Shown here one piece after another: positions 22,631 through 34,334 of a stretch of DNA of 64,000 nucleotides. The position numbers and the translations under genes were made by a program. Source of the DNA: Linanthus parryae (taxonomy: Eukaryota; Streptophyta; Magnoliopsida; Ericales; Polemoniaceae); the NCBI GenBank assembly GCA_023055425.1, contig JALGPY010000001.1, positions 135,743,368-135,807,367 of the forward strand, given 5' to 3'. Each line of letters opens with the position of its first letter. Positions within the stretch are counted from its first letter, which is position 1. The notes below the pieces were generated by a model, which saw only the letters and a list, made by a program, of their open reading frames with translations, had not been told where the DNA came from and made no database searches.

Positions 22631-25600
22631 ATGGCGGTGACGGCGAGATATGGAGTCTCTGCTTCCGTAACCGCTTCACTGCTCATCGTCCTCTCGATCG
22701 TCGTCGTCCTCATCGTCTCCGGCCACTTCACCTCGCCGGCGGAATTCTCCGATCCGAAGCTCGAATTCAAGTTCCCCGCCGTCCAGTTGCTCACCAAGGT
22801 CGCCGGCGACGATTTCCGAGACGTTAACGCTTCCTCCGACGTATCTACCGGAACTCCGATCGTCGAATCACGTCCGTTGATCAGAAATCGAACAGTCATC
22901 GTAAGCAGATTCAAATCTCAATGAAGAGTATAATCAGTGCCGTAATTGAAATCAAATCTCTCTGTACTAATCAATTGAAGAGCAGAGATCGAATTGAGTT
23001 TGAATTCAAAAAACTCGCTTCACATACATCGAACATTACAATTTACAAGTCTAGAGTGACACTAACGTGCGCACTGTGTGCGTTCTTTTCTTCTGTTCCC
23101 TTGTGTGAAGTCTGATCGTTCGAGAACTGATAATTAAAATTTCTCTGTGTCTCTTCGTTAAGCGTTCAAGTATGACGCTAACGTGCGCACAATGTGAAAT
23201 TTGAACGTCCGAGAACCGATAATTAAAATTTCTGTGTCTCTTCGTTGCAGCGGAAAGAAGATGGAGGGCTGGAGGAAGGATTGGCTAGAGCGAGAGCAGT
23301 GATTCGGAAGGCGGCGTCGAGTACTTCGAAAAATCTCTCTGGCGGAGTTGCCGGCGACGTATACCGTAACCCCGCCGCATTTTATCAGTAAGCATCTATG
23401 TTACAGCTACGTGTAATTAATTTCGTCATTATTAAATACTACCTCTGTTTCGCCTGTTTCAGCTTACTTCACTTTTTGTCACTATTCACTGGGTTATTTT
23501 CATTCGGTGATTTGATTAGCAAAACGATACAAAAATTTGGTAATCTTTGCATAGTGTTATAGATGAAAGTTTATTCTAAAATACCATGAAAAAATTGTTA
23601 AAAGATTATATCGTTTTGGTACCCAAATCACCAAGTCAAAGTGACTCAGTTACGGGTTAAAAAGTCAAACGCAGACGAAACAGAAGAAACGGAAGTAGTA
23701 CTTGTTTGTTTGTTTATTTATTTATTTATCAGGGTGTAAGAACATAATTAGAGAAGATTTAGTTGGACCGAAACATTCGGGGGTGATATTTTGAGCTACT
23801 TCCCTTCTAAGGCACAACAAGATTGCGGAAGAAACCATTGATTTTTTCTGTTTCTGGGAAAATAAAAAGCCAGGTGTTGTCCTTGTTGTTGACGCATGGA
23901 GTGTAGAAAAGGTGGTGGAGAGAACACTATTCATCATCATCAGTAGCTATCTGTATAAAAGCCATGATGTTACTCGTAACAATTAACATGTGGTGGCACT
24001 CAATATTTTTTTTCCTGTTATGAATCACAAATTTAATACGAACTTTGATTCAATTGGGTGCGTAATTAAATACCCGAGTGCTTTTAACGCTTCTTAGCCA
24101 TCCTGGAATTGGGATGTAGCTCAAACCTAGCCCACGGCTCTTTTAGTAAGCAGTCCTAACGCCAAAATCATATTTGTAGATGGTAGAGCTCTGGTAGGTA
24201 GCTAAGTTTGGATAATTCCTAGGTAGCGGTAGCATAAAGTGAAACATAGGGATGACAATAATGAAGCAGATCATGTCCAGATTGTTTACAATGGATTATG
24301 TATTTTGTGATCCGTGAAATCAGATCCAATTATATCTATATTATAAATTAGGACGGTTGACTTTAAAATGTCTTTTAGACCGTTAGATTGAATTAACCTC
24401 ATCCCTTAGATCTCACCTACCACCCACTTAACTACCCACTCTTTTTATCATAATTATAAAAAAGGAACTTCCTTTGTTCTTGATTATTTAATACAATTAT
24501 TTATGTTGTCTTCGTTTTCTGTCCATATTTGTAGATGAAAATACTCATTTTATTTATGACATTACAATAAGTGAAACGTATTTTTGGGGTAGTGCCCTCG
24601 GGCACGGGCAATCCCCTAGTTATTATACATAATAAGTTCAATAATATACATGTATTAATATCATTATAAATATTATTTATTAAAATTATTTTAAATAACA
24701 TCTTAACTTTTCTTTGGGAAACATCATAAGTTTTGCATAAACAAATACTAGTTCAAATAGAGTTTTGCATAGATATGTTTTTGTTATGATAAGATTGATG
24801 AATGTATAATTTTAAAGTTAAAATCAATGCAATATAATTGTAATACATGATTATCTTAAATTAGACGAAATATAAATATCGTCCACTATGATACGATGAA
24901 TTATGTGAATCAGATTCAACAAAATTAATTTAAATCTGATTCGATTCGAAACCCTGTATACATGTTAATGCGAATTAAATTCGATCTGTTGGCATCCTGA
25001 AACATCCTTTCCACTAATCACATGTCTTCGAAATTGACCTTTTTTGATTTATTCGTTCCCGTGCATGACGTTTTGAATTGCGAACTCGCCACTTAGCCAA
25101 TGATAAAGACTGACAGTTCATCAGATCTCGAGTTTGAATACTTAGAAATTGCATTTATCTATGTCCATCTATGTTACAGCTACGTGTGATTAATTACGTC
25201 ACTATTAAATAGTTATTTATTTGTTTATTTATGAGCGTGTAAGAACATAATTAGAGAAGATTTAGTTGGACCGAAACATTCGGGGGTGATATTTTGAGCT
25301 ACTTCCCTTCTAAGGCACAACAAGATCGCGGAAGAAACCATTGATTTTTTCTGTTTCTGGGATAATAAAAAGCCAGGTGTTGTCCTTGTAGTTGACGCAT
25401 GGAGTTTTAAAAAGGTGGTGGAGAGAAAACTATTCATCATCATCAGTAGCTATCTGTATAAAGCCCATGATGTTACTCGTAACAATTAACATGTGGTGGC
25501 ACTCAATTTTTTTCCTGTTATGAATCGTAAAATTAATACGAACTTTGATTCGATTGGGTGCGTAATTAAATACCCGAGTGCTTTTAACGCTTCTTAGCCA

Positions 25601-28600
25601 TCCTGGAATTGGGATGTAGCTGAAACCTAGCCCGCTGCTCTTTTAGGAAGCGGTCCTAATGCCAAAATCATATTTCTAGACGGTACAGCTCTGGTAGGTA
25701 GCTAAGTTTGGATAATTCCTTAGGTAGCGGTTATATAAAGTGAATCATAGAGATGACAATTGAATCCGATTCGATAGGGTATCCGGCATGATTTGACCAT
25801 AATTAAGTAGTAATGGATTTTAGAATTTGTGACCCGTAAAATCCGATTCGTTTACATAATAAGTTCAATAATATACAAAAATTAATATAATTATATATCT
25901 ATATATATATTGTTAATCACCTTCATTTTATATAACATCATAAGCTTTAAACAATATTAATTTAAAAAAATACATAAATATGTTTTTGTTATGATAAAAA
26001 TGATGAATGCGTAATTGTAAAGTGAAAGTTAATCTAATTTTTCTTGTAATTCATGGTTATCTTAGATTAGACGAATTAAAAATACCGTCCACTATGATCC
26101 GATGAATTATCTGATTCGATTCCACACAATTCGGATCTAAGTCTGATCAATGTGAATTGAATTTTTGTGTAGACTGATCTGATCCAAACCCGATCAGTTG
26201 CCATTCTGAAATATCCTTTCTCCTAATCACATGTCTTCTTCGAAATTGACCTTCTTTGGTTTGATCAATTGGTTTCCGTGCATGACATTTGGAGAACTCG
26301 CCAATAAAGACCAACAGTTCATCAGATCCCGTGTTTGAATACTTGAAACTGCATTTTCCTACATTACTTTGAACTATTGTAAAACATTTTGCATTCACTA
26401 CAGCATTTCCATACACGGGGATGTTATGAATCATACGAATGATTGCGATGGCAAGACTTCACTTCTAAGAGAAAAATTCAATTATGGGGATAATTAACTT
26501 AATTATTATGCAATCATCGCATCTTACGGATCACTTAACTTGCTTATCAAATATTTAAAACAATGGTGTGAAATAAAAATGAAAAGGGAAAAAAGTATGA
26601 TTACATGCACTATAGAAGTTCTGTAATAATGAGTATTCCCTTTTGATCAGGACAAGTTCAATTTTGGTCAAGTGGAAGTGCGAGCCAAAATGTGTCAAAT
26701 TCCACTTATACCTTTTATGGTCTAGTTGATGTTAGCCGACCTAGTTGGGTTGAATGGTGTCTTGACTTGTGTAGGAGTTACGCGGAGATGGAGAAAAGAC
26801 TGAAAGTGTATGTTTACGAAGAAGGTGAGCTACCGATAGTCCATGACGGTCCGTGCAAGGACATATACTCGTCGGAAGGGAGGTTCATACACGAGATGGA
26901 GAACGGAGGAGGTGGGAGGAGGTTCAGGACGAGGGATCCGAGCCGGGCCCACGTTTATTTCATGCCGTTCAGCGTGGTGTGGATGGTGAAATTCCTCTAC
27001 AAGCCGCTGTCCTACGACGTCACTCCACTTCAGGACTTTGTGTCGGACTACGTGAGGGTCGTGTCCACGAAGCATCCTTACTGGAACCGGACTCATGGTG
27101 CTGACCACTTCATGCTCTCTTGCCATGATTGGGTATGTATCTCATTCTTTTTACTCTACCATTTTATGGATTTTTTTTTCTCCCTTCATGTTGTTCCTGG
27201 TATTGCAAGTTAGCTGCTAAAGTGATGAATCATTCAAATATTTCTAAGGACATGTGAGTTAGTATGGATAGCTTTCATAAAAAAATGTTCTAACAGTGGA
27301 AAAGCTTCTAATGAGTAATGCCCCTGCATCACGGGTTCAAACCCGTTAGTTGTAGGCTGTATAGAACTAAAGACTCCTTGATATTCTATGTACGCGAAAT
27401 AAAAAGTTAGTATCGAGACAAATGTAGGCCAAATATGACCATATTTCTAAAAGATCTCACAAATCCAGAAGGCTATATGAAATAAAAACAACTTTTTTTT
27501 TTGTTGAGAAATTATTTGTCGTCAACCGGGTTTAACCCGGGACCTCATGCAGGGACTTTCAACGCTCTACCACTTGAGCTACCACCCTAGCTGCAATAAA
27601 GACAACTTAAATGACAATTGGTTGAGTTGGTAAAACTCGTCTTCTCGTTAGACCGAGGGCTTGAGTTCTAGTTCGACTGTCAGCATTCTCTCTTTCTGTA
27701 AATGTCATAATGTCAAAACATACGGGGTGTTAGTGTCATTTACCCTCTATATTACTTTTAGTCTCCCAAGAAAGAATTCCAAGTCTACCATATAGATTGC
27801 GACATAGTCTGCGTTTTTGTTAGACATTAGGAGAAATTAGACATTAGACATTAGGCATAATCCATTAACTAAAAGTGCAACTTGGACATGCTGAATCCGA
27901 CCAAACCGAGTTTAATCCGAATTAAAATAAGGATTGGACAAAAATTCTAAGCTCAAATAGTAATTACGGTCGGACTTGGGCAGACTTAACATAACTCGGG
28001 ATTGGAATAGAACATGGATGTCAACCCGACCAGTCTGTCCGAGTTGCAATCCCACCACTAACAAACTAGTTTTTACTTCTAACTGTAAAGGGCATGTTTG
28101 TTTTTTCTTAAACGATACAGAAAAAGGTCGTACCAAGATCATCCTTATATATATCAATATCTATAAGTATCTCTCTGAATTACTTTTTCGTTTCCAAAAG
28201 AAGTAACAAAATTGCAGTTGACGTCCTTATCTAATAAATTTTGCAACAACATGCAGGGTCCTCATGCCAGCAGAGGAAACTCAGAGCTCTACAACAGATC
28301 CATCAGGGTCCTCTGCAACGCCAACTCATCCGAAGGTTTCAGCCCACAAAAAGACGTCAGCCTCCCAGAAATCAATCTCCATGGTGGGAACGTCTCCCCA
28401 AAGCTCATATCTCCGCCACCACCCACCGCTCCCCGCCCCAACCTAGCCTTCTTCGCTGGCGGCCTCCACGGCCCCATCCGCCCCATCCTCCTTCAACACT
28501 GGAAAGACAAGGACCCCGACCTCCTTGTCTACGAGTACCTCCCCAAAGGCCTAGATTACTACACTTTCATGCTCAACTCCAAGTACTGTTTGTGCCCTAG

Positions 28601-28919
28601 TGGTCATGAAGTTGCCAGCCCTAGAATAGTCGAAGCCATTTACGCCGAGTGCGTCCCCGTGATTATATCCGATCACTACGTGCTGCCGTTTAGCGATGTT
28701 CTGAATTGGGATGCATTTTCGGTGAAGGTCGAGGTTTCGGAGATTCCAAGGTTGAAGGAGTTGTTGATGGCTGTTCCTGAGGAGAAGTATGTGAGGCTGA
28801 AGGAAGGGGTTAGGGCTGTTAGGAAGCATTTTGTTCTGAATCAGCCTGCTAAGAGATATGATGTCTTCCATATGATATTGCATTCTGTGTGGCTTAGGAG
28901 GATCAATTTAAGAATTTGA
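22631..28919 (+). CDS. Exostosin-like glycosyltransferase, GT47 family (gene 2)
   Basis: Four exons: 22631-22900, 23251-23387, 26775-27132 and 28257-28919; all GT-AG; 475 residues. Same predicted role as gene 1: a Golgi type II glycosyltransferase. The anchor is at residues about 14-31 (TASLLIVLSIVVVLIVSG), then a stem with NAS and NRT sequons. The exostosin domain runs from NPAAFYQSYAEMEKRLKVY through HPYWNRTHGADHFMLSCHDW (end of exon 3) to CLCPSGHEVASPR and the C-terminus. Exon 4 is 663 nt in both genes and the intron phases are identical (0, 2, 0), so the pair arose by tandem duplication. Intron 2 (3.4 kb) holds a tandem duplication, a Stowaway and a Helitron; intron 3 (1.1 kb) holds SINEs. 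The stem and the exon 4 linker are proline- and serine-richer than in gene 1. No frame damage is seen, so both copies look functional. Confidence 0.92.
23439..23698. mobile_element. Stowaway-type MITE (Tc1/mariner)
   Basis: 260 bp, ends CTACCTCTGTTTC and, in reverse complement, CTACTTCCGTTTC, flanked by TA on both sides. The right copy of the intron duplication lacks it, giving the empty site. Internal inverted 'caaaacgat' / 'atcgttttg' segments match the Stowaway at 32,353. Confidence 0.88.
24335..24619 (+). mobile_element. Short Helitron (subtype 2) in GT47 gene 2 intron 2
   Basis: Begins TCTATATTATAAATTAGG after host A, ends with hairpin GTGCCCTCGGGCAC (24,592-24,605) and CTAG (24,616-24,619) before host T. 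285 bp, non-coding. The other copy of the intron duplication lacks it at the matching place. Confidence 0.9.
25166..26362 (+). repeat. Intron tandem duplication, right copy
   Basis: About 1.2-kb diverged copy of 23,393-25,165 without the Stowaway or Helitron insertions. It ends near 'ttgaatacttgaaactgcat', which matches 'ttgaatacttagaaattgcat' at the end of the left copy. Confidence 0.85.
27290..27405 (+). mobile_element. Possible SINE-like sequence
   Basis: Contains a B-box-like GGGTTCAAACCC near 27,335 with a loosely A-box-like stretch upstream. No clear tail or target duplication. Confidence 0.35.
27495..27594 (-). mobile_element. Au-like tRNA-derived SINE in GT47 gene 2 intron 3
   Basis: On the minus strand: GGTAGCTCAAGTGGTAGAGC (A box), then CCCGGGTTAAACCCGG (B box region), then a short tail ending in about nine A. 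Flanking direct repeats AATAAAAACAACTT (27,481-27,494) and AATAAAGACAACTT (27,595-27,608) differ at one base, marking a retroposition event. Confidence 0.88.
27612..27705 (+). mobile_element. Second tRNA-derived SINE, diverged
   Basis: A-box-like TTGGTTGAGTTGGTAAAAC followed at tRNA-like distance by a B-box-like GAGTTCTAGTTCGACT, next to the SINE above and in opposite orientation. Ends are unclear. Confidence 0.5.
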
Positions 28920-29421
28920 TTTATAGATACAGAAATTATCATACTTAACATACATGTAATGTATTATGCTCATAATTTAGTAAAATGTGAAGAAATTTTG
29001 AAGTGTGGTTCTGATGTTTTTATCTACTTTACTGTGACAAAGCTTGAGACAACACTCTATTTGTGACTAAAAAATATCGGGTTGTCTTCCATGCGTCCGA
29101 GTGTTAGGGTTATGCTAGATTTTATTTCCCGTGCCCGGCCACTACACAGAAAAACGTAACCTAGCATAGAAGGTCATTGGAGACTTGGGATAACAAACTC
29201 CAGTCTGATTAAAGCTGTAAGGTTCCAGATATAAAAATACAAAATACAGTAACAACCGTGTAAAAAAAATCACAACAAATTTAACAATAGAAATAGAAGT
29301 CTCGATTGTTGGATTGAATACCAAAAGTCATGTTTTTTGTATTGAATTATTTGAATACGACATTTATGAGAATGTTTGGGTAATATTTTTGTATTATGTT
29401 ATTATTATGTATAGTTGTCTA
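28920..29421. other. 3' flank of GT47 gene 2
   Basis: Probable 3' UTR with 'aatgtattatgctcataat' soon after the stop. The rest is AT-rich and unclassified. Confidence 0.5.
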
Positions 29422-29767
29422 TCTATATTATAAAATAGCATGGTTTAACAAACTTTTGAACTTTCAACCCTTAGATTAAATCAATTTCATCCCCACCATT
29501 AGATCTGACCTACTTATTGCATCTAACTACCCACTCTCCTTGGACATGCCTAACTACCCACTCTCCTTGAACATCCCTAACTAATATGAGAGAGATGTTT
29601 CTCAATTACATCCCTAACTTGGAAGTTTTTTACTTATTTATTTTTTAACCACATTTGTAAATAAAATTTTAAATATAACATCTCTAAGTTAATTTAAAAA
29701 AACACCTCTAAATTAAAAAAAAAATCCATTTTAGGGATAGTGCCCTCGGGCACGGGTAATACTCTAG
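29422..29767 (+). mobile_element. Short Helitron (subtype 1)
   Basis: Starts TCTATATTATAAAATAGCAT after A (29,421) and ends with hairpin GTGCCCTCGGGCAC (29,740-29,753) and CTAG (29,764-29,767) before T. 346 bp, non-coding, same family as the array at 9.5-15.2 kb but opposite orientation. Confidence 0.92.
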
Positions 29768-30065
29768 TTATTATACATAGTAGAAGATGTGGTGTGCAGA
29801 GTCTAACTTACATATTGAAGATCGTAGGAAATTGCATCGGCGGTACCCATAGTTTGTACTTTGTGTGGATTTGGTATCCATAGTTTCAATTGCAGCATCC
29901 ACAGTACCCATACTTTTAATTTGTTGCAACAGTGGTAACTTCCGTTAACTTTTCATCCATATGTTGGATTGAAATGTATAAAAGACTAGTTTGCCCTTCA
30001 TTTTCAATACAAATGTACATAAAATTAATTTTTAAAATTTAAATATTTACTTATATATTAATATA

Positions 30066-31187
30066 GGGTAAAAGACATTGACCACCCCTGAATTTAGGGA
30101 CAATTTCAACCCGCTACCCTGTGTTTTGGATAAAGACACTCTGCACCCAGTTAACGGAATATTCCGTGGACAATGACCACCCTTATGTTAGGTTCCGTTA
30201 AAAAATTGGCGATTGAATTTTTTCAGACAATTTTACCCTTGTGTTTTTTTCTTGATTGTTTTTGTCGATTCCATCATCAAGAATATCAAGAAGATCAAGC
30301 CAAGAATATCAAGAACATCAAGCCAAGAAAAAAATGTCTTCAACATAAATTGACATTTGTTTTATAGCTAGCCATAACAATGATTTATTTGTATTGTTTA
30401 GTGATATTATACATCTAATGGGAGTCAATTATGCAAATTACTGTTGTCAACTGGCTTTGTCAGTGCTAAGTTTACATCTGATGAACAAATTTGTCAAACT
30501 CAAACCAGCTAAGAACACAAACCCAGGTTTAATAACAAAAAAAAACATTAAAATTGCAGAAGAGGGAGAGAACAGATTGAGCATCATACATATTTCAGCA
30601 TCCATAGATCATCAAAATCCCGTTCAGACCTATTCCATAATCGAGAAGCAACAAGAAAAAAAAAATACCAAAATTGAAATCAAACTGCTGCATAATCAAT
30701 GTTCTGAATCCTAATGGACAGGAACAGGAGGCATAGACTCACCCTGTGCTCAGAAGGTTACATAATCAATAACTCCGTGACGAGAGGCAGAGAGACGAGA
30801 GAAACAGAGGGAGACACCACAACTACCGCCTCCATCTTCGTCTTTCTCTACGGCGACCACCGCAGCCACCATGTGGCACCGACCATGAAACATTCTTGGT
30901 TACCATGAATTAAAAGGGAACGATATATACGAACCCTACAAATCCATCCGTATATCCTTACTGGGAACCATCATCCCCGCTCATCAATTTTTGATTGAAC
31001 TCAAAATGCCAGCCACATGAACTTCGATTCCAATCCAATCGATCAACGTCGTCCTCGATTGAACCCTAAACCAACAAACCAAAAGTTCTTCGACTGAAAG
31101 TAGATGAATGTCACAAGAATCAGAGATACATCGACGAAATGCACAAAATCGAAACATGAATTCAGAAAATCGCAATTAGGGTTCTTC

Positions 31188-31244
<57 letters not shown>

Positions 31245-31716
31245 TGAGGAATGAGGATTTGGGCGAGATGATGGTGGGTGTCCGACCCGTGTGTCCTCCG
31301 GCACTGTCGCGACAGAGAGTCGGCGCCGTTACTGGGGACGACGACGCCTTTTTTCTTCACCTCCTACTCTGGCTTCTGCGACTCATCCCTCTTCTTGCTG
31401 TGCTCTGTTCATCGATCGGAGAAGGAGAAGATGGAAGAGAATGAGAACTACGGTTGTGTCTTCACATCAAGAGGGGAAGAGAGAAATAGGGGGAAGAGAG
31501 AGGGAGAGTTAGGGTTAGAAATGGAGGGGAGGGGGGTTAGGGTATTTATATATGAGGTAATTTTATAATATTTCAGAGGTAAAATTGTCTTTTCGCCGGT
31601 ACTGTTAGTCAATTGTTACCTTCCATTAAAAAAAAGTGCGGAGTCTCTTTATCCAAAACACTGGGTAGCGGAGTGGAATTTTCCGTAAACTCAGGGATGG
31701 TCAGTGTCTTTTACCC
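30066..31716. mobile_element. Inner MULE, candidate Pack-MULE
   Basis: Inverted ends GGGTAAAAGACATTGACC and, in reverse complement, GGGTAAAAGACACTGACC extend over about 80-100 bp. The 9-bp duplication ATTAATATA (30,057-30,065 and 31,717-31,725) is perfect. The interior from about 30,710 to 31,550 is GC-richer, looks like a gene 5' region and contains a 46-bp GA run (31,196-31,241), suggesting captured host DNA. No transposase is recognised. Confidence 0.92.
31196..31241 (+). repeat. (GA)n microsatellite
   Basis: Uninterrupted GA dinucleotide run inside the inner MULE. Confidence 0.97.
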
Positions 31717-32486
31717 ATTAATATAATATCAAATATTTGGAAATTAAAAAATTACACTTTTTTTACTACAAAGTACAAGTTATCACTTTAAATATTTCGC
31801 CCGATGAAAAAGGTTATAATAAATTTATTAATTATTACTATGACAAGGAAATTATCAAATTTAATATAATTATATTTTTCTGAAATTAGACATGTGAGTA
31901 AAAATGATTAAAAAAATAATAATTACGATTACAAGTAATTTTTTTACATATACATATATATATATATGTAAATAAACAGATAAATTAATCCATTCAATAT
32001 TCTATAATAAACTATTTAAAAAATTGTAGGGGCGAGAATTAAGGGCGCACCTGTCTTCTTACATGTTTCTATCCAACATACGGATGGAAAGTTAACGGTG
32101 GGTACCACAGTTGCAACAAATTGAAAGTATGGGTACCAAGGATACTGCAATTGAAACTATGGGTACCAAAGCCATACAACAAAACCAAACTATGGTTACC
32201 ACCGGTGCAATTTTACCAAGATCATATCGTTCGTTCTTGTGGAATGAAAGTTATGAGTTCACAGTCTAGATGCAATTAGACAAACATTTGGAACGATTGT
32301 AGAACATTATTTTAGTAGGCATGTCTTGGCTAGAGGAACAGTATAGTTCATACTTCCTCTATAACGCATCTTTCTCTACATTTTGACTTTTATCATTATT
32401 CACTAGGTCTATTTGACAAGGTGATGTGGATAGCAAAACGATCTAATTTGTTAAATAAATTGTATCGTTTTGCGATCCAAATCACC

Positions 32487-34334
32487 CACGATCTAACCAC
32501 AAGTGTATGGCCGTCGTGTGTAGTAATATCCGTAAATTCGGGTTTATCGAACCCAAAGGACTTGTCCTGAACTAATTAGTATGATTAACTTTATGTAGGC
32601 TAGCAATTGAGAGAGTTTTCTAAACTAAATAATTAAAAAGACAAAGTAAATATTTAAATATTGAGATTGAATAGGGGAGAAACAACCAGGACACCTCGTT
32701 CGGGGGGATTGTTAGGATTTTTTTGTTGACGACGTTTTACAATTTGTGAAACACAGGCGAAATTCACTTTGCTAATCCAGCAATACTAACTCACCGAGTT
32801 ACCAAGTGAGCATCCTATGCCTAGGTTAGATTAAAACCGAGTTACCAAGTTCTAATTATCCCTAAACATGCATTAAAGATGAATTCTACTCTAACGATCC
32901 CATTCAACATAGCCGAGTTACCAAGCCTATGAACGGGTGATTGTTTGATTTTCCGGTTTAACAATTACCGAGTTACCAAATAATTTCAAACTAAGTTCTA
33001 GCTAACAAGACGTCTCCAATTAACTAGATAGGATGAAGATCACAAAACAAGCATAGAAAACGTAAAATCATCAATTAGGTTTATCAAAACATGAATCTCA
33101 AATCTTAAAACGCATAATCAATGTGAAAACCCTAACCCCAAACTTGGGTCCTGATATAAGAAGTTTAGCTACGCATATTCATGATCACAACGACAAGAGT
33201 TTGTGTAATCATGATAAAAAAACAAAGAAACGAAGGAGAAAGAGATCAAACAAGGTTTCACAAGCTCCTCGATGTGCTCCAATCTCCAAGTTGATGTCTC
33301 GTCCTTCAATACTGCGTCTTCCCTCTGAAAATATGACCTAATATGTCTAAAATACGTTCCCTAAGAGTCCCAGGTCAATTAGGAAAGTTTTAGGTATCGT
33401 TTCCTTAATTTTGGCCGCCTCTGCACAGTGTCTTCGTAGGAAGACTTTTCTCTTCGTATGAAGAGTCTTCCTGCAAAGACTTTTTCTCTTCGTAGGAAGG
33501 TCTTCGTAGGAAGAGTCTTCGGACGAAGACTTTTTCTCTTCGTACGAAGGTCTTCCCAGATAAGTACTGCAAGCTGTTTTGGGAAGACATTTTCAGCAAC
33601 CCAAAATTTGGCTAAGTATAAGGTCTTCCTATGAAGACTTTTGTCTTCATATGAAGACAATCCTGAACAGCTCCAAAAACATCCTTTTTCGCCGTTTTTC
33701 GCGTCTTTGATCGTGCCTTTGCTTTCCGAAGGATCTCCTCGACCTCGAGACTCTTTTAATGCTATAAAACATTTCCAAACTCCGGGGAACCCTTCATTCA
33801 TCATTTTAGCTCCTCGAAAGGCGTGTTTGCCATTTCCGGATGCTTTTGGCCGCATTTTATCTCTTTGAGCATCTTTTTTGACATAACTCTTTCGTCCGGA
33901 CTCCGATAAATGTGATTTTTTACACATTTGGATTCCTTTTGCGATGTAGACTTCATCCATGTAGAGAAATTCCCGTTTCTGGACCATTTTTTCGTTTTTC
34001 TCAATTATTTCCCAATATTTGGCGAAAACATCCAAAACGCGCCAAATTCGTCTTTTCTTCTATTCCGAAGCTCGTTTCTTCTCTCCAATTGATTCGCGCA
34101 TTCGTAATTCCTATCAAACAACAACACGAACACTGCCGCGGAGATCAAATGTGATAAATTATCAAAATCATACTCAAATTCATTAAGAAACGCCCGGATT
34201 GTGCATTAAAGCTCAAAAACATCCAAAAGTGCATTTTCTTCATATATTGGCTCAAATATTGTCACTTTGCACCGAAACGCCCAAATATAACAATGTAAAG
34301 TGGACGTATGATAACTCTTATTAAGGAGTTATCA
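32487..34334 (-). mobile_element. 3' LTR of a non-autonomous gypsy element
   Basis: About 1.85-kb LTR, near-identical to 38,070-39,889. On the minus strand it starts TGATAACTCC and ends near GATCGTG; its first bases on the plus strand are altered compared with the other LTR (TGACACG there). A purine-rich tract reading AAGTGTGGGGGTATAC on the minus strand (34,335-34,350) precedes it. It contains a cluster of CTTCGTAGGAAGA-type palindromes (33,430-33,560). A 218-codon minus frame here is low-complexity and not conserved in the other LTR. Confidence 0.88.

Larger units (their letters stand above)
23393..25165 (+). repeat. Intron tandem duplication, left copy
   Basis: Starts at 'catctatgttacagctacgtg' and repeats from 25,166. 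Without the Stowaway and the Helitron it is about 1.22 kb. It shares the segment with 'ggtggtggagagaa', the 'ccgagtgcttttaacgcttc' segment and the 'cacatgtcttcgaaattgac' segment with the right copy. Confidence 0.85.
29827..32217. mobile_element. Outer MULE (Mutator-like), interrupted by a second MULE
   Basis: Long inverted ends (GGAAATTGCATCGGCGGTAC and, in reverse complement, GGTAAAATTGCACCGG, continuing for about 170 bp) flanked by a 9-bp duplication AAGATCGTA / AAGATCATA (29,818-29,826 and 32,218-32,226; one mismatch). Without the insert it is about 730 bp and non-coding. Confidence 0.88.

Noticed and set aside
27495..27594. A tRNA gene suggested by A and B boxes
   Set aside because: No acceptor-stem pairing or anticodon arm, a poly(A)-type tail and flanking target duplications show it is a SINE.
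28241..28600. Alternative frame of 119 codons over exon 4 of GT47 gene 2
   Set aside because: The GT47 frame carries the family motifs and splices correctly; the other frame is a GC-driven shadow.
30714..31568. Several overlapping frames in the inner MULE as a real gene
   Set aside because: They are short, mutually overlapping and broken around the GA microsatellite; more likely a captured 5' region than a gene.
33379..34035. A 218-codon open frame on the minus strand
   Set aside because: It lies within an LTR, is rich in residues produced by the CTTCGTAGGAAGA repeats, and is not kept open in the partner LTR.
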